Positions 1 to 9,195 of a stretch of 64,000 bases of DNA are shown here, piece after piece. The DNA lies in the NCBI GenBank assembly GCA_900473415.1, contig UCLR01000009.1, forward strand, positions 186,001 through 250,000, in the 5' to 3' direction. Position numbers and translations under genes: made by a program. The notes below the pieces were generated by a model, which had not been told where the DNA came from, did not search any database, and saw only the letters and a program-made list of their open reading frames with translations. Position 1 is the stretch's first letter, and each line of letters starts with the position of its first letter. Source of the DNA: Hyphomicrobiales bacterium. Lineage in GTDB: Bacteria; Pseudomonadota; Alphaproteobacteria; Rhizobiales; Beijerinckiaceae.

Positions 1-338
1 AGCAGGGCTATATCGAGGCGGCGCGCTCGCTGGGCCTGAGCGATCTGCGCATCATCCTGCGCTACGTGCTGCCGAACTGCCTCTCGGCGATGTTCGTCTT
101 CGTCACGCTGCGTTTCGGCCAGGTCATCCTGCTCGGCGCGGCGCTCTCCTTCCTGGGACTCGGCGCCCAGCCGCCCGCCGCCGAGCTCGGCGCCATGGCG
201 GCGGACGGACGCAACTTCCTGTTCTTCGCGCCGCACGTCTCGGTGCTGCCGAGCCTCGTGATCTTCGCGGTCGTGTTGGCATTCAACGTGCTGGGCGACG
301 CGCTGCGCGACGCGCTCGACCCGAAGCTGCGCAAATAA
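1..338 (+). CDS. ABC transporter permease, DppC/OppC type (3' part only)
   Basis: This is the C-terminal end of an inner-membrane permease of a peptide/nickel-type ABC importer; the gene starts before the window. The frame is open from base 3 and ends with TAA at 336-338. The EAA loop that contacts the ATPase is visible near the edge (YIEAARSLGLSD), followed by hydrophobic segments and the family-typical ending with 'GDALRDALDPKLRK'. The next gene, 31 bases downstream, encodes a matching substrate-binding protein, so both belong to one importer operon. The substrate cannot be read from this fragment. The identity of the family is clear. Confidence 0.9.
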   Translation, partial: QGYIEAARSLGLSDLRIILRYVLPNCLSAMFVFVTLRFGQVILLGAALSFLGLGAQPPAAELGAMAADGRNFLFFAPHVSVLPSLVIFAVVLAFNVLGDALRDALDPKLRK

Positions 339-369
339 TCGTCAAAACCAAAGAAGGGGACCTGCTCGC

Positions 370-1959
370 ATGACCAAACTCTCCGCCCTGCTTCTCGCCG
401 CCGCCGGCGCCGCGACGCTTGCCGCAGCCCCCGCCACGGCACAGCAGAAGGCGCCACTGACGATCCTGCGCGTCATCGATGCCGACCGCTACGACCCGAT
501 CCGCTCGACGGCGACCGCCGCCGCCGAGGTGCTCTACATGCTGGCGGACACGCTGGTCACGGTCGACTTCGACATGAAGACGATCAAGCCCGGCCTCGCC
601 GAGTCCTGGACGATCTCGCCGGACGGCAAGACCTACACCTTCAAGATCCGCAAGGACGTCAAGTTCTGCGACGGCCGGCCGATGACGGTCGAGGATGCCG
701 TCTACTCGCTGAAGCGCTGGGTCGACCCGGCGAACAAGTCGCCGGTCTCCTTCCGCGGCGGTCAGGTCAAGGACATCCGCGCCGAGGGCGATTCGACGCT
801 GATCTACGAGCTGAACGAGCCCTATAGCGACCTGATGTTCCAGATGGCGCTGTCCTTCGCCTCGATCGTCGACAAGAACGCGGTCGAGAGCATGGGCCAG
901 AACTTCGGCGTGCAGGGCTTCAACGGCACCGGCCCCTATTGCTGGGTCAAGTGGACGCCGCGCCAGGAGCTCGTGCTCAAGAAGAACCCGCACTACACTT
1001 GGGGCCCGTCGATCTACAAGGATCCGAAGCCGCAAGTCGACGACATCGTCTGGAAGATCATCCCCGAGACGAACACGCTGATGGCCGCGATCCAGGCCAA
1101 GCAGGCCGATGTGACCTACTACATGCCCTACATCGCGCTCGACACGATGCAGAAAATCCCGGGCTTCACGGTGCAGCGGCAGGAGAACTACATCTACGAC
1201 GTCTTCATGGGCTTCCGCGTCGACAAGCCCGTCGCCAACGACAAGGCGATCCGCCAGGCCGCCAACATGGCGACCAACAAGGAGGCGATCTCCAAGGCGA
1301 TCTTCTTCGGCAAGGGCCAGACCCTGCCTTCGCTGCTCAATCCGGCCGTGCTCGACTACGACAAGTCCTCGGGCGACAAGATGCCGAAATACGATCCGGC
1401 CGGCGCCGCCAAGCTGCTGGACGAGGCCGGCTGGAAGCCGGGCGCCGACGGTATCCGCGAGAAGGACGGGCAGAAGGCGAGCTTCACCGTCTACGGCATC
1501 CGCAACAGCGACAACCCGCGCATCTCCGAGGCGATGCAGGCGGACCTACGTAAGGTCGGCATCGACATGAAGATCCAGCTCTGGGACGCGACGGTCGCCT
1601 GGGGCAAGCTGGCGACGCAGGAGTTCGACGCCTTCCTCATGTCCTATCCCTACGTGACGGCCACCGAGGCGCTGAACCTCTACTTCGCCAGCCGGCAGGT
1701 GCCGACCCCGAACCGGATGAACTGGAAGGATACGAAGACCGACGAACTGCTCAAGGCTGCCGCGACCGCCACCGACGACACCACGCGCAAGCAGGCCATC
1801 GGCGCGGTCCAGAACCAGCTTACCGAGGCCAATGTCTGGGTGCCGCTGGTCTCGCAGCCGCTCTGGGTCGTCGCGACCGATCGCGTCGAGGGCGCCCGCG
1901 CCCACGGCCTCTACGGCGCTGGCCTCTACAAGGGCCTCGACATCAAGCTGAAGCGCTGA
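370..1959 (+). CDS. ABC transporter substrate-binding protein, family 5 (peptide/nickel type)
   Basis: This periplasmic binding protein of 529 residues captures substrate for the importer whose permease ends just upstream. A signal peptide is visible: basic start (MTKL), a hydrophobic Ala/Leu run, and an Ala-x-Ala cleavage region near residues 22-24 (ATAQQ). The SBP_bac_5 layout follows, with the early 'GLAESWTISPDGKTYTF' block typical of DppA/OppA proteins, and the length is normal for the family. The start is preceded by a purine-rich AAGAAGGGGA. The gene sits between the permease and an amidohydrolase, which suggests import of a heterocyclic or amide compound rather than ordinary peptides. 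That substrate idea is inference. Confidence 0.9.
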   Translation: MTKLSALLLAAAGAATLAAAPATAQQKAPLTILRVIDADRYDPIRSTATAAAEVLYMLADTLVTVDFDMKTIKPGLAESWTISPDGKTYTFKIRKDVKFCDGRPMTVEDAVYSLKRWVDPANKSPVSFRGGQVKDIRAEGDSTLIYELNEPYSDLMFQMALSFASIVDKNAVESMGQNFGVQGFNGTGPYCWVKWTPRQELVLKKNPHYTWGPSIYKDPKPQVDDIVWKIIPETNTLMAAIQAKQADVTYYMPYIALDTMQKIPGFTVQRQENYIYDVFMGFRVDKPVANDKAIRQAANMATNKEAISKAIFFGKGQTLPSLLNPAVLDYDKSSGDKMPKYDPAGAAKLLDEAGWKPGADGIREKDGQKASFTVYGIRNSDNPRISEAMQADLRKVGIDMKIQLWDATVAWGKLATQEFDAFLMSYPYVTATEALNLYFASRQVPTPNRMNWKDTKTDELLKAAATATDDTTRKQAIGAVQNQLTEANVWVPLVSQPLWVVATDRVEGARAHGLYGAGLYKGLDIKLKR

Positions 1960-2032
1960 AGCCTTCAATGGCGCCGCGCGGCTCGAGCCGCGCGGCGCTT
2001 TGCCATGCCTATCGGGAGGGAGGAAAACACCC

Positions 2033-3466
2033 ATGACGATCACGGTCATCAAGAATGCCGACATCGTTGTCGCCTGGGATGCCGCCGCGTCCCGTCATGT
2101 CTATCTGCACGGCGCCGATGTCGCCTTCGAAGGCGGCGCACTGCGCTATGTCGGCCCGCGCTATGAGGGCCAGGCGGACGAGACCGTCGACGGTAGCGGC
2201 CGCATGGTCATGCCCGGCCTCGTCAACATCCACTCGCACCCGTCGAGTGAACCGCTGAACAAGGGTTTCCTCGACGAGCTCGGCTCGCCGGCGCTCTACA
2301 ATTCCTCGCTCTACGAGTTCATGCCGATCCTGCGGCCGGATGCCGAGGCGGTGCCGGATTGCGTCCAGGTCGCTTATTCGGAGCTCCTGCTCTCGGGCGT
2401 CACCACCCTCGCCGATCTTTCGGTCGCCCATCCGGGCTGGATCGACCTTGCGGCGCAGAGCGGCCTGCGCGTGTGCCTGTCGCCGATGTTCCGCTCGGCC
2501 CGCTGGTACACCAAGAACGGCTACATCGTCGAATATGAGTGGGACGAGAAGGCGGGCGCCGAGGCCATGGCGACGGCCCTGGACGTCGTCGAGAAGGCGC
2601 AGAAGCATCCTTCCGGCCGGCTCTTCGGCATGGTCTGCCCGGCCCAGATCGACACCTGCAGCGAGGGGCTGATCAAGGACAGCTACGCCGAGGCCCGCCG
2701 CCGCGGCCTGCCCTGGCAGATCCACGCCGCCCAGTCGACGGTCGAGTTCCACGAGATTACCCGCCGCCACGGCGTCTCGCCGATCCAGTGGCTGGAGAAG
2801 CTCGGCGTGCTCGGCGATACCAGCATCATCGGCCATGCCATCTTCCTGGACGATTATCCGCGTGTCGCCTGGCACAGCCGGCGCGACCTTTCGCTGCTCG
2901 CCGAGACCGGCACGACCGTCGCCCATTGCCCGACGGTGTTCCTGCGCCGCGGCATCGCGCTCGACGATTTCGGCCGCTACCGCCGCGCCGGCGTCAAGAT
3001 CGCGATGGGAACCGACACCTATCCGCACAACATGCTCGAGGAGATGCGCCATGTCGGCTACGTCGCCCGGCTGATGGCGGAGAGCCCGCGCACGCTCACG
3101 ACCACCGACATCTTCGAGACCGCGACCACCGCCGGCGCCGCTGCGCTGGGCCGCGACGACATCGGCCGGCTGGAAGCAGGCTGCAAGGCCGACGTTGTCA
3201 TGGTCGATCTCACCCACCCGATGATGCAGCCGCGCCGCGATCCGGTTCGGAGCATGATCTACGCCGCGGCCGAGCGTGCCGTGGACCGGGTCTATGTCGA
3301 CGGCCGGCTCTGTGTGCAGGGCGGCAAGGTGCTGACGATGGACTATCCCGCCGCCGCCCAGCGCCTACACGAGGCGCAGAAGCGGACGGAAGCCGCTGCG
3401 CCCGGCTTCGACTGGGCCAAGCGACCGGTGACGGACTATTCGCCGCTGACCTTCCCGGTGAAGTGA
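2033..3466 (+). CDS. Amidohydrolase / deaminase of the chlorohydrolase-cytosine deaminase superfamily
   Basis: This is a cytoplasmic metal-dependent hydrolase of 477 residues. The metal ligands are visible: the HxH pair in 'NIHSHPSSEP', later histidines in 'PWQIHAAQS' and 'IIGHAIFLDD', and the aspartate in 'AMGTDTYPHN'. This is the pattern of AtzB/TrzA-like and SAH/cytosine deaminase enzymes. I choose the ATG at 2033 because GGGAGGGAGG lies 10 bases upstream; a longer reading from TTG at 2000 would run through that ribosome site. It follows the ABC importer genes, so it probably acts on the imported compound. The exact substrate is unknown. Confidence 0.88.
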   Translation: MTITVIKNADIVVAWDAAASRHVYLHGADVAFEGGALRYVGPRYEGQADETVDGSGRMVMPGLVNIHSHPSSEPLNKGFLDELGSPALYNSSLYEFMPILRPDAEAVPDCVQVAYSELLLSGVTTLADLSVAHPGWIDLAAQSGLRVCLSPMFRSARWYTKNGYIVEYEWDEKAGAEAMATALDVVEKAQKHPSGRLFGMVCPAQIDTCSEGLIKDSYAEARRRGLPWQIHAAQSTVEFHEITRRHGVSPIQWLEKLGVLGDTSIIGHAIFLDDYPRVAWHSRRDLSLLAETGTTVAHCPTVFLRRGIALDDFGRYRRAGVKIAMGTDTYPHNMLEEMRHVGYVARLMAESPRTLTTTDIFETATTAGAAALGRDDIGRLEAGCKADVVMVDLTHPMMQPRRDPVRSMIYAAAERAVDRVYVDGRLCVQGGKVLTMDYPAAAQRLHEAQKRTEAAAPGFDWAKRPVTDYSPLTFPVK

Positions 3467-3500
3467 GCCGCGCTTTGGCGGTTTCGCGCGAAACCACTCC

Positions 3501-3538
3501 GTCATCCCGGATCTTCGCTTCGCTGCGTCCGGGATGAC
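3501..3538. repeat. Inverted repeat GTCATCCCGGA...TCCGGGATGAC
   Basis: Two perfect 11-base arms (3501-3511 and 3528-3538) flank 16 bases. The element lies 35 bases after the amidohydrolase stop, so it may act as a weak terminator or as mRNA 3'-end protection. The same arm sequence occurs again at 57082-57185, so it is a dispersed repeat rather than a one-off hairpin. No clear T-run follows. Confidence 0.75.
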
Positions 3539-3647
3539 ACGCGCTTTACGAAGACGCGGAACGCAACGGGGGCGCGTCGCCGCATCGTTACGTCCCTGCG
3601 TCACGCCGCCGCTTCCGGGAAAGGCGGCGCGACGATAGGATGCGTCC

Positions 3648-3824
3648 ATGACGCAGATGGACCGGACATCCGAGACTGAGGAGAGCTCTTCGAGCCGGAT
3701 CGGGCTTGTGCTGCTCGGTGGCGGCTTCTTCGCGCTGCTGCTCGCCGGTCTTCTGCTGTGGTGGCGCGAGGGGAACCGGCTCTTCACCGACGGGCTCATC
3801 GCCGCCATCGTCGCCTGTTTTTAG
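3648..3824 (+). CDS. Small single-span membrane protein (58 aa), unknown function
   Basis: The reading frame runs from ATG at 3648 to TAG at 3822-3824 and encodes 58 residues. An acidic, serine-rich head of about 18 residues is followed by a strongly hydrophobic segment (about residues 19-38) with aromatic and basic residues at its end (WWREGNR), and a second weakly hydrophobic stretch at the C-terminus. It lies 36 bases before the SCO1 gene on the same strand, so it may be co-transcribed and concern respiratory-chain assembly. I recognise no family. The hydrophobic design and position argue that it is real, but the ribosome site is weak. Confidence 0.5.
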   Translation: MTQMDRTSETEESSSSRIGLVLLGGGFFALLLAGLLLWWREGNRLFTDGLIAAIVACF

Positions 3825-3860
3825 GTACAGACCCTCGCTCCGTCCGAAAAGAATCCTCCC

Positions 3861-4457
3861 GTGAACCGCCGTCTCCTCCTGCCCCTCGTCGTGTTCTTCG
3901 CCGGCGCGCTTGCGCTCGCCGCGGCGGCCTTCATCACCTTCGCGCCCAGTCGCCAGGGTGGCGGCAGCGGCGTGGCCAGCGTGGGCGGTCCCTTCACGCT
4001 GACGACGCAGGAGGGCAAGCCGCTCTCGGACACCGATCTGCGCGGCATGCCTTTCCTCGTCTTCTTCGGCTTCACCCATTGCCCGGATGTCTGTCCGACC
4101 AAGCTGTTCGAAATCTCGGAGGTGCTGCGCGCGGCGGGCGACAACGCCAAGGCCAAGCAGCTCAAGGCGTTGTTCATCACGGTCGATCCCGAGCGCGACA
4201 CGCCGGAGAGCATGAAGAGCTATCTCGGTTCCTTCGATCCCCGCATCGTCGGCCTGAGCGGCGATCGGGCGGCGATCGACGCTGTGATCAAGGCCTATCG
4301 CGCCTATGCGAAGAAGGTCCCGCTCAAGGACGGCGACTACACGATGGACCACACTGCGCTGGTTTATCTGATGGCCAAGGACGGCAGCTTCGTCGGCGCC
4401 TTCAATATCGAGCAGACACCGGTCGAGGCCGCAAAGGAATGGCTGCGCCATTCGTGA
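3861..4457 (+). CDS. SCO1/SenC family copper chaperone-like protein
   Basis: This is a membrane-anchored, periplasm-facing thioredoxin-fold protein of 198 residues. SCO proteins deliver copper to the CuA site of cytochrome oxidase or act as thiol reductants. The N-terminal anchor spans about residues 5-27. The copper-binding CxxxC is in 'THCPDVCPTK' and the partner histidine in 'YTMDHTALVY'. The start is GTG at 3861. The 3' end overlaps the convergent glycosyltransferase gene by 56 bases, which is unusually long. No cytochrome oxidase genes are in the window, so its target oxidase is not known. Confidence 0.92.
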   Translation: MNRRLLLPLVVFFAGALALAAAAFITFAPSRQGGGSGVASVGGPFTLTTQEGKPLSDTDLRGMPFLVFFGFTHCPDVCPTKLFEISEVLRAAGDNAKAKQLKALFITVDPERDTPESMKSYLGSFDPRIVGLSGDRAAIDAVIKAYRAYAKKVPLKDGDYTMDHTALVYLMAKDGSFVGAFNIEQTPVEAAKEWLRHS

Positions 4458-6339
4458 GAGAATCGGCCGGCGCACGCCGGCGCGCGAGCCCGTGCTCGGT
4501 CTTGTTCCAGGCGAAGCGGCGGTTGAAGTAGTCGTAGAAGGCCATCCAGGCTGCCACCGAGACCAGTGCATAGTAGAGCGGCAGGAGCGGCAGCAGGACG
4601 AGGAGCTCCGGCGAGCCGCGGCGCACAGCTCCGATGGCTGGCGGCGCAAAGAGCGTGATGCAGCCGAAAAGCCCGACGACGACCGCCATGATCGTGGTCG
4701 CGGTCGCCATTGCGCTCATCGGCGCAAACAGCGAGCCGTTCCAGCAGACGACGGCCGTGGCAATGGTGAAGGCGGGATAGCCGAGCGCGGCCACCACCGT
4801 GCCGAGCGCGAGCGACAGGAAGGACAGCGTCGCCGCGGGTCCTGTCTCGCTCAGCAGGCTGAGTGGCCTGCGCGAATGGGTCACGATCGTCTGCATGTAG
4901 CCCTTGATCCAGCGGGAGCGCTGCCGGAGCCAGACCGGGATGTTGTCCGGCGCTTCCTCGCGGGTGTTCGAGGGCAGGTCGCCCATGCGGTAGCCGGCGC
5001 GCGCCAGCCTCAAGGCCAGATCGGCGTCCTCCGTCACGTTCCAGGCATCCCAGCCGCCGACCTTGCGTAGCACCTCGGTGCGGAAATGGTTCGACGTCCC
5101 ACCCAGCAGGATGGGCAGGTCGAAGCGCAACAGCCCGGGATTGAGCACTTCGAAAAGCCCGGCATACTCGAGCGCAAAGAGGGCGGGCAGCGTCCCATTG
5201 CCCGCATGGTCGATCGCGAGCCGCGCCTGCAGGCAGGCAAGCTCCGGCGGTCCGGAAAGGAAGCGCGCCGCCGCCATGCGCAGTTGCTGCGGATCGGGAA
5301 TGTCCTCGGCATCGAAGATCGTGAAGAGGGTGCCCCGCGCCTCCAACAAAGCGAGGTTCAGCGCCCGCGGCTTGGTGCGCGGATCGCCCGGCGGCACGAC
5401 GCTGACGGTGAAATGTGCTGGAAGCTCCATCTTCGCCAGCGCCGCCTGCATGCCGGTGTCGTCGGCCTCGATCTGCAGGCGGATGTCGAGCTTGGCGGCC
5501 GGGTAGTCGAGGGCGCAGAGCGCAGTGACGAGCTGCTGCAGCACCGGCTCTTCGCGGTACATCGCGACAGCCACTGTGTAGATCGGCAGCCGGCTATCGT
5601 CGAGGCGCCAGCGATGGCTCCGCCAGAGGTCTGGCGCCTCGCCCTCCATCGTTGCCGCCAGCCTGAGCATGATCAGCCCGAGGAAGACCGGACAGAGCAG
5701 GAGCGCCAGCGCAAAGAACGTCTCCAGCGGTGCGAAGACACCACCGAGCGCCGTGCCAGCGAGGCCGGCCCCGGCGGCGATGATCTGGCCGCGGCTCGCG
5801 CCGGTTCGGGCGCTGTCCCGGTCGAGCCCGGCCTCATCGAGCCCGGCCGCATGTTGCGCGATGCCGGAGGCGTTGGCGGCCCGCAGACCCGCTTCGAAGA
5901 GCCGCGGCGTCGTCACCGCGATGTCGCCGCGCCCGCGCGGCCCGGCTTCAAGCATGCGCCGCAGGGCGGGCCCCTCCGGGGCGAGGATGAACCCGAAGCG
6001 CGGATCACCGGCCGTCGGCGCGATGCCCTGGCGCAGTGTCGCGCCGTAGCTGCCACCGGCCCTCAGTCTCGGTCTCTCGGGCAGGAAGGGCAGGTCGAGC
6101 TCGGCGGCTAGAGCGCGATAGAAGTCGCCTTCGTCGAACAGTCCGAGCGCGATCGCTTCCCGGGCGGGGTCGCTGCGATGACGCGCCGCTCGTTCGGCGG
6201 CCTGGACCAGCCAGGACTGCGCAACGCCCTGGCGCGCCAGGAACGCCAGCTCGGCCGGCAGGCCAGCCGGAACAGGCCCGGCTTTCGCCGGTCTGCCATC
6301 ATTGCCGCAACCCCCCACCGGCCCCGGTCTCCACGCCAC
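4402..6339 (-). CDS. Membrane glycosyltransferase family 2, cellulose-synthase-like, with N-terminal MshEN-like domain
   Basis: This 645-residue inner-membrane enzyme transfers sugars from nucleotide-sugar donors. The GT2 signature residues are visible: 'IFDAEDIPDP' (DxD-type), 'TEDADLALRL' (acceptor-site ED) and 'RQRSRWIKGY' (QxxRW). A hydrophobic pair precedes the catalytic domain (about 200-235) and several spans follow it. The first ~110 residues ('QGVAQSWLVQAAERA...ALGLFDEGDFYRALAAEL') resemble the N-terminal domain found in NfrB-like and type II secretion ATPase proteins. The start codon is GTG. The product (glycolipid or polysaccharide) cannot be predicted. Confidence 0.82.
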   Translation of the reverse strand: MAWRPGPVGGCGNDGRPAKAGPVPAGLPAELAFLARQGVAQSWLVQAAERAARHRSDPAREAIALGLFDEGDFYRALAAELDLPFLPERPRLRAGGSYGATLRQGIAPTAGDPRFGFILAPEGPALRRMLEAGPRGRGDIAVTTPRLFEAGLRAANASGIAQHAAGLDEAGLDRDSARTGASRGQIIAAGAGLAGTALGGVFAPLETFFALALLLCPVFLGLIMLRLAATMEGEAPDLWRSHRWRLDDSRLPIYTVAVAMYREEPVLQQLVTALCALDYPAAKLDIRLQIEADDTGMQAALAKMELPAHFTVSVVPPGDPRTKPRALNLALLEARGTLFTIFDAEDIPDPQQLRMAAARFLSGPPELACLQARLAIDHAGNGTLPALFALEYAGLFEVLNPGLLRFDLPILLGGTSNHFRTEVLRKVGGWDAWNVTEDADLALRLARAGYRMGDLPSNTREEAPDNIPVWLRQRSRWIKGYMQTIVTHSRRPLSLLSETGPAATLSFLSLALGTVVAALGYPAFTIATAVVCWNGSLFAPMSAMATATTIMAVVVGLFGCITLFAPPAIGAVRRGSPELLVLLPLLPLYYALVSVAAWMAFYDYFNRRFAWNKTEHGLARRRAPADSLTNGAAIPLRPRPVSARY

Positions 6340-6407
6340 GCATCGCCAACCGGGATATCAGTCCAGGTTGACGTAACGGTAGCGCATTCTTGGCGTCAGT
6401 CGAGAGG

Positions 6408-7142
6408 CTATCTCCGCCCGACCTGCCAGGTCGTCTTGAGCGAGCTGCTGACAGAGATTTCGCCGGGTTCGATGATGCTGACCGGCTGCTGTCGGCCGGC
6501 TGGTGCTTTTCTTGACGGCAGATCGGCAGCACCTTCCAAAACCGAATAGGAAGCTTCGTCGATGGCCGATACGAGTTCGCCGAGCTCCACGCCAAGCGCG
6601 TCGGCGTAGAGCTTTGCCCGGCCCTTGGCCGTCTGGGCTGCCTTCTGGCGTGCTTCGTCCTTGACGGTGTCGAGGTCGTTCAGGCCGAACGAGACGCTCG
6701 ATATCATGTTCGAGCCGGACCGGACGAATTCATCGACCAAGGGACCGGCCGATGAGAGATCCCGCACCGTGATCTGCAGGCTCGTCCGTGCTTCGTAGCC
6801 GTCGATGACGCGCGTCGCACCCACTGGTTGCGGCCCGGGCGTGGTTGGTTGCCGGAACTTCGGGGTCAACGAAAAGCCGGATGTCTTGATGTCGGCCGGA
6901 GATACGCCGAAACGACGAGCAATGTCCGGAATGCGATTCATGGCGGGGCGATTCGCCGCCAGAGCTTCTTCAGCCGTCTTGCCTGTGGTGACCACCCCGG
7001 CGTGAAGAATGGCGAGATCCGGTGCTTTCCGCACCGTGCCCTCGGTGACGATGATGATGCCACGCGGAGGCGCCTCAGTTTGTGCAAGCGCGGCTTGCGC
7101 CGCGCTGCTCAGAACGAGGGCAGCGAGAATGGTTTTCAGCAT
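6408..7142 (-). CDS. SIMPL-domain (DUF541) periplasmic protein
   Basis: The 244-residue product has a cleavable signal peptide (MLKTILAALVLSSAAQAALAQ) followed by one SIMPL/DUF541 domain. The family hallmarks are the early 'VTEGTVRKAPDLAILHAGVVTTGKTA' style strand-helix block and the central 'VRDLSSAGPLVDEFVRSGSN'. Related proteins include the outer-membrane-associated BP26/Omp28 and YggE, whose role is linked to oxidative stress but remains poorly defined. The gene lies 21 bases after trpB on the same strand, so it is probably the last gene of the trpF-trpB transcript. A functional link to tryptophan synthesis is not suggested by the sequence. Confidence 0.85.
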   Translation of the reverse strand: MLKTILAALVLSSAAQAALAQTEAPPRGIIIVTEGTVRKAPDLAILHAGVVTTGKTAEEALAANRPAMNRIPDIARRFGVSPADIKTSGFSLTPKFRQPTTPGPQPVGATRVIDGYEARTSLQITVRDLSSAGPLVDEFVRSGSNMISSVSFGLNDLDTVKDEARQKAAQTAKGRAKLYADALGVELGELVSAIDEASYSVLEGAADLPSRKAPAGRQQPVSIIEPGEISVSSSLKTTWQVGRR

Positions 7143-7163
7143 CGTTCCCCCAGGCAGATGAAG

Positions 7164-8381
7164 TCAGCGGCTCGCCAGGATCTCCGCGACCTGCGGGATG
7201 TCCTTGTCGCCGCGACCCGAGAGATTGACCACCATCAGATGGTCCTTCGGTTTCTGCGGGGCGAGCTCGGCGACGCGCGCCAGCGCATGGGCGCTTTCGA
7301 GCGCGGGGATGATTCCTTCGAGCCGCGAGATCAGCTGGAACGCTTCCAGCGCCTCCTCGTCCGTGGCCGAGAGATACTTCACCCGGCCGACATCGTGCAG
7401 CCAGGAATGCTCCGGGCCGATGCCGGGATAGTCGAGCCCGGCCGAGATCGAATGGGCATCCTTGATCTGCCCGTCATCGTCCATCAGCAGGAAGGTGCGG
7501 TTGCCGTGCAGCACGCCGGGTTTGCCACCGGTCAGCGAGGCCGCATGCAGCCCGCTCGGGATGCCGTGGCCGGCGGCCTCGACGCCGAAGATCTCGACGC
7601 TTGCGTCGTCGAGGAAGGGGTGGAACAGCCCCATCGCGTTGGAGCCGCCACCGATGCAGGCGATCAGCGAATCCGGCAGGCGGCCTTCCGCCTCCTGCAT
7701 CTGCTCGCGCGTCTCCTTGCCGATGATCGACTGGAAGTCGCGCACCATCGCCGGATAGGGATGAGGCCCAGCGACCGTACCGATGCAGTAGAAGGTCGTC
7801 GCGACATTGGTCACCCAGTCGCGCAGCGCCTCGTTCATCGCGTCCTTGAGCGTCTTCGTGCCGGATTCGACCGGCACGACCTTGGCGCCGAGCATCTGCA
7901 TGCGGAAGACGTTCGGCGCCTGCCGGGCGACGTCGACCGCGCCCATATAGACGATGCATTCGAGGCCGTAGCGGGCGCAGAGGGTCGCGGTCGCGACGCC
8001 GTGCTGGCCGGCGCCGGTCTCGGCAATGATGCGCTTCTTGCCCATGCGCCGCGCCAGCAGGATCTGGCCCAGCACGTTGTTCACCTTGTGGGAGCCGGTG
8101 TGGTTCAGCTCCTCGCGCTTCAGATAGACCTTGGCGCCGCCGAACTGCTCGGTGAGGCGCTCGGCGAAATAGAGCGGCGAGGGCCGGCCGACATAATGCT
8201 TCAGCCCCTCGCCCATCTCGGCGTGATAGGACGGATCGGCCTTGGCGGCGTTGTAGGCCTGCTCCAGCTCGAGAATCAGCGGCATCAGCGTCTCGGCGAC
8301 GAAGCGGCCGCCGAACAGGCCGAAGCGGCCGTTCTCGTCGGGGCCGTTGCGATAGCTGTTCGGGCTGGAGGGGGCGTTCAT
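7164..8381 (-). CDS. trpB: Tryptophan synthase beta chain
   Basis: TrpB (405 residues) condenses indole with serine to make tryptophan, using pyridoxal phosphate and normally partnered with TrpA. The PLP lysine is in '[13 protein letters not shown]', and the phosphate-binding glycine loop in 'IGGGSNAMG'. The start overlaps the stop of trpF by four bases (ATGA), so the two are translationally coupled. The usual next gene trpA is absent here; the following gene is a SIMPL protein. Length and sequence are normal. Confidence 0.97.
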   Translation of the reverse strand: MNAPSSPNSYRNGPDENGRFGLFGGRFVAETLMPLILELEQAYNAAKADPSYHAEMGEGLKHYVGRPSPLYFAERLTEQFGGAKVYLKREELNHTGSHKVNNVLGQILLARRMGKKRIIAETGAGQHGVATATLCARYGLECIVYMGAVDVARQAPNVFRMQMLGAKVVPVESGTKTLKDAMNEALRDWVTNVATTFYCIGTVAGPHPYPAMVRDFQSIIGKETREQMQEAEGRLPDSLIACIGGGSNAMGLFHPFLDDASVEIFGVEAAGHGIPSGLHAASLTGGKPGVLHGNRTFLLMDDDGQIKDAHSISAGLDYPGIGPEHSWLHDVGRVKYLSATDEEALEAFQLISRLEGIIPALESAHALARVAELAPQKPKDHLMVVNLSGRGDKDIPQVAEILASR

Positions 8382-9061
8382 GCCGGCTGGCCTTCCTGTA
8401 CTGCTGCGGCCGCCTTGCGGGCTGCTGCGATGAATTCCGCGATCCGGGGCGGATCCTTGATGCCTGGCGCGCTTTCGACGCCCGAGGAGACGTCGACACC
8501 CGCCGGCCGCGCGATGCGGACCGCCTCCGCGACATTGGTCGGATCGAGCCCGCCCGATAGCATGAAGGCGAAGGCCGGGTCGAGGTCGGCGAGCAGCGTC
8601 CAGTCGAAGGGCCGGCCGTGGCCGCCGGGGAAGGCGGCGTCCTTCGGCGGCTTGGCGTCGAGCAGGATGCGGTCGGCGACGTCGCGATAGGAAGCGATGG
8701 CCTTGAGGTCGGTGGCCTCCGCGATTCCAAGCGCCTTCATCACCGGCAACCCGACGGCGCGGCGCAGCGCGGCTACCTGCTCCGGCGTCTCGCGACCATG
8801 GAGCTGCAGCCAGTCCGGCTTCAGCGCTTTCACCAGCTCCGCCGCCTGCCGTTCGTCCCAGTCGACGATCAGCGCGACGATCTCCGTCTTGCCGCGCGCG
8901 ATTGTCGCGAGTTCTTGTGCGCGCTCCAGCGTCACGAAGCGCGGGCTCCTCGGATGGAAGTTGAGCCCGATCATGTCGGCGCCGGCGTCGAGCGCAGCGC
9001 GCAGCGTCTCAGGCGTCGAGAGCCCGCAGATCTTGATCGCGAAGGCGGATAGTTTCGGCAT
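8378..9061 (-). CDS. trpF: Phosphoribosylanthranilate isomerase
   Basis: TrpF (227 residues) catalyses the Amadori rearrangement of phosphoribosylanthranilate in tryptophan synthesis. The family's opening '[16 protein letters not shown]' with the catalytic cysteine and '[16 protein letters not shown]' are present, as are '[10 protein letters not shown]' and the C-terminal phosphate-binding '[12 protein letters not shown]' and '[14 protein letters not shown]' with the catalytic aspartate. It begins a leftward operon with trpB, overlapping it by four bases. The upstream gene is divergent. Confidence 0.96.
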   Translation of the reverse strand: MPKLSAFAIKICGLSTPETLRAALDAGADMIGLNFHPRSPRFVTLERAQELATIARGKTEIVALIVDWDERQAAELVKALKPDWLQLHGRETPEQVAALRRAVGLPVMKALGIAEATDLKAIASYRDVADRILLDAKPPKDAAFPGGHGRPFDWTLLADLDPAFAFMLSGGLDPTNVAEAVRIARPAGVDVSSGVESAPGIKDPPRIAEFIAAARKAAAAVQEGQPA

Positions 9062-9195
9062 GGTTTCGGGGCTTTAAAGCATCGGGAGCGAAAGGGAAAT
9101 CCGGTTCTGCCGCGCCGCCCGCTTCCGCCTGCCGCACTTGCGACATGATGACGAAGGAAGCCATGGTGAGAATGGGCAAGAAGAGGGGGTGAGGG

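Noticed and set aside
3558..3589. GGAAC...CGTT upstream of the 58-residue gene
   Set aside because: The spacer is 23 bases, too long for an EcfG promoter.
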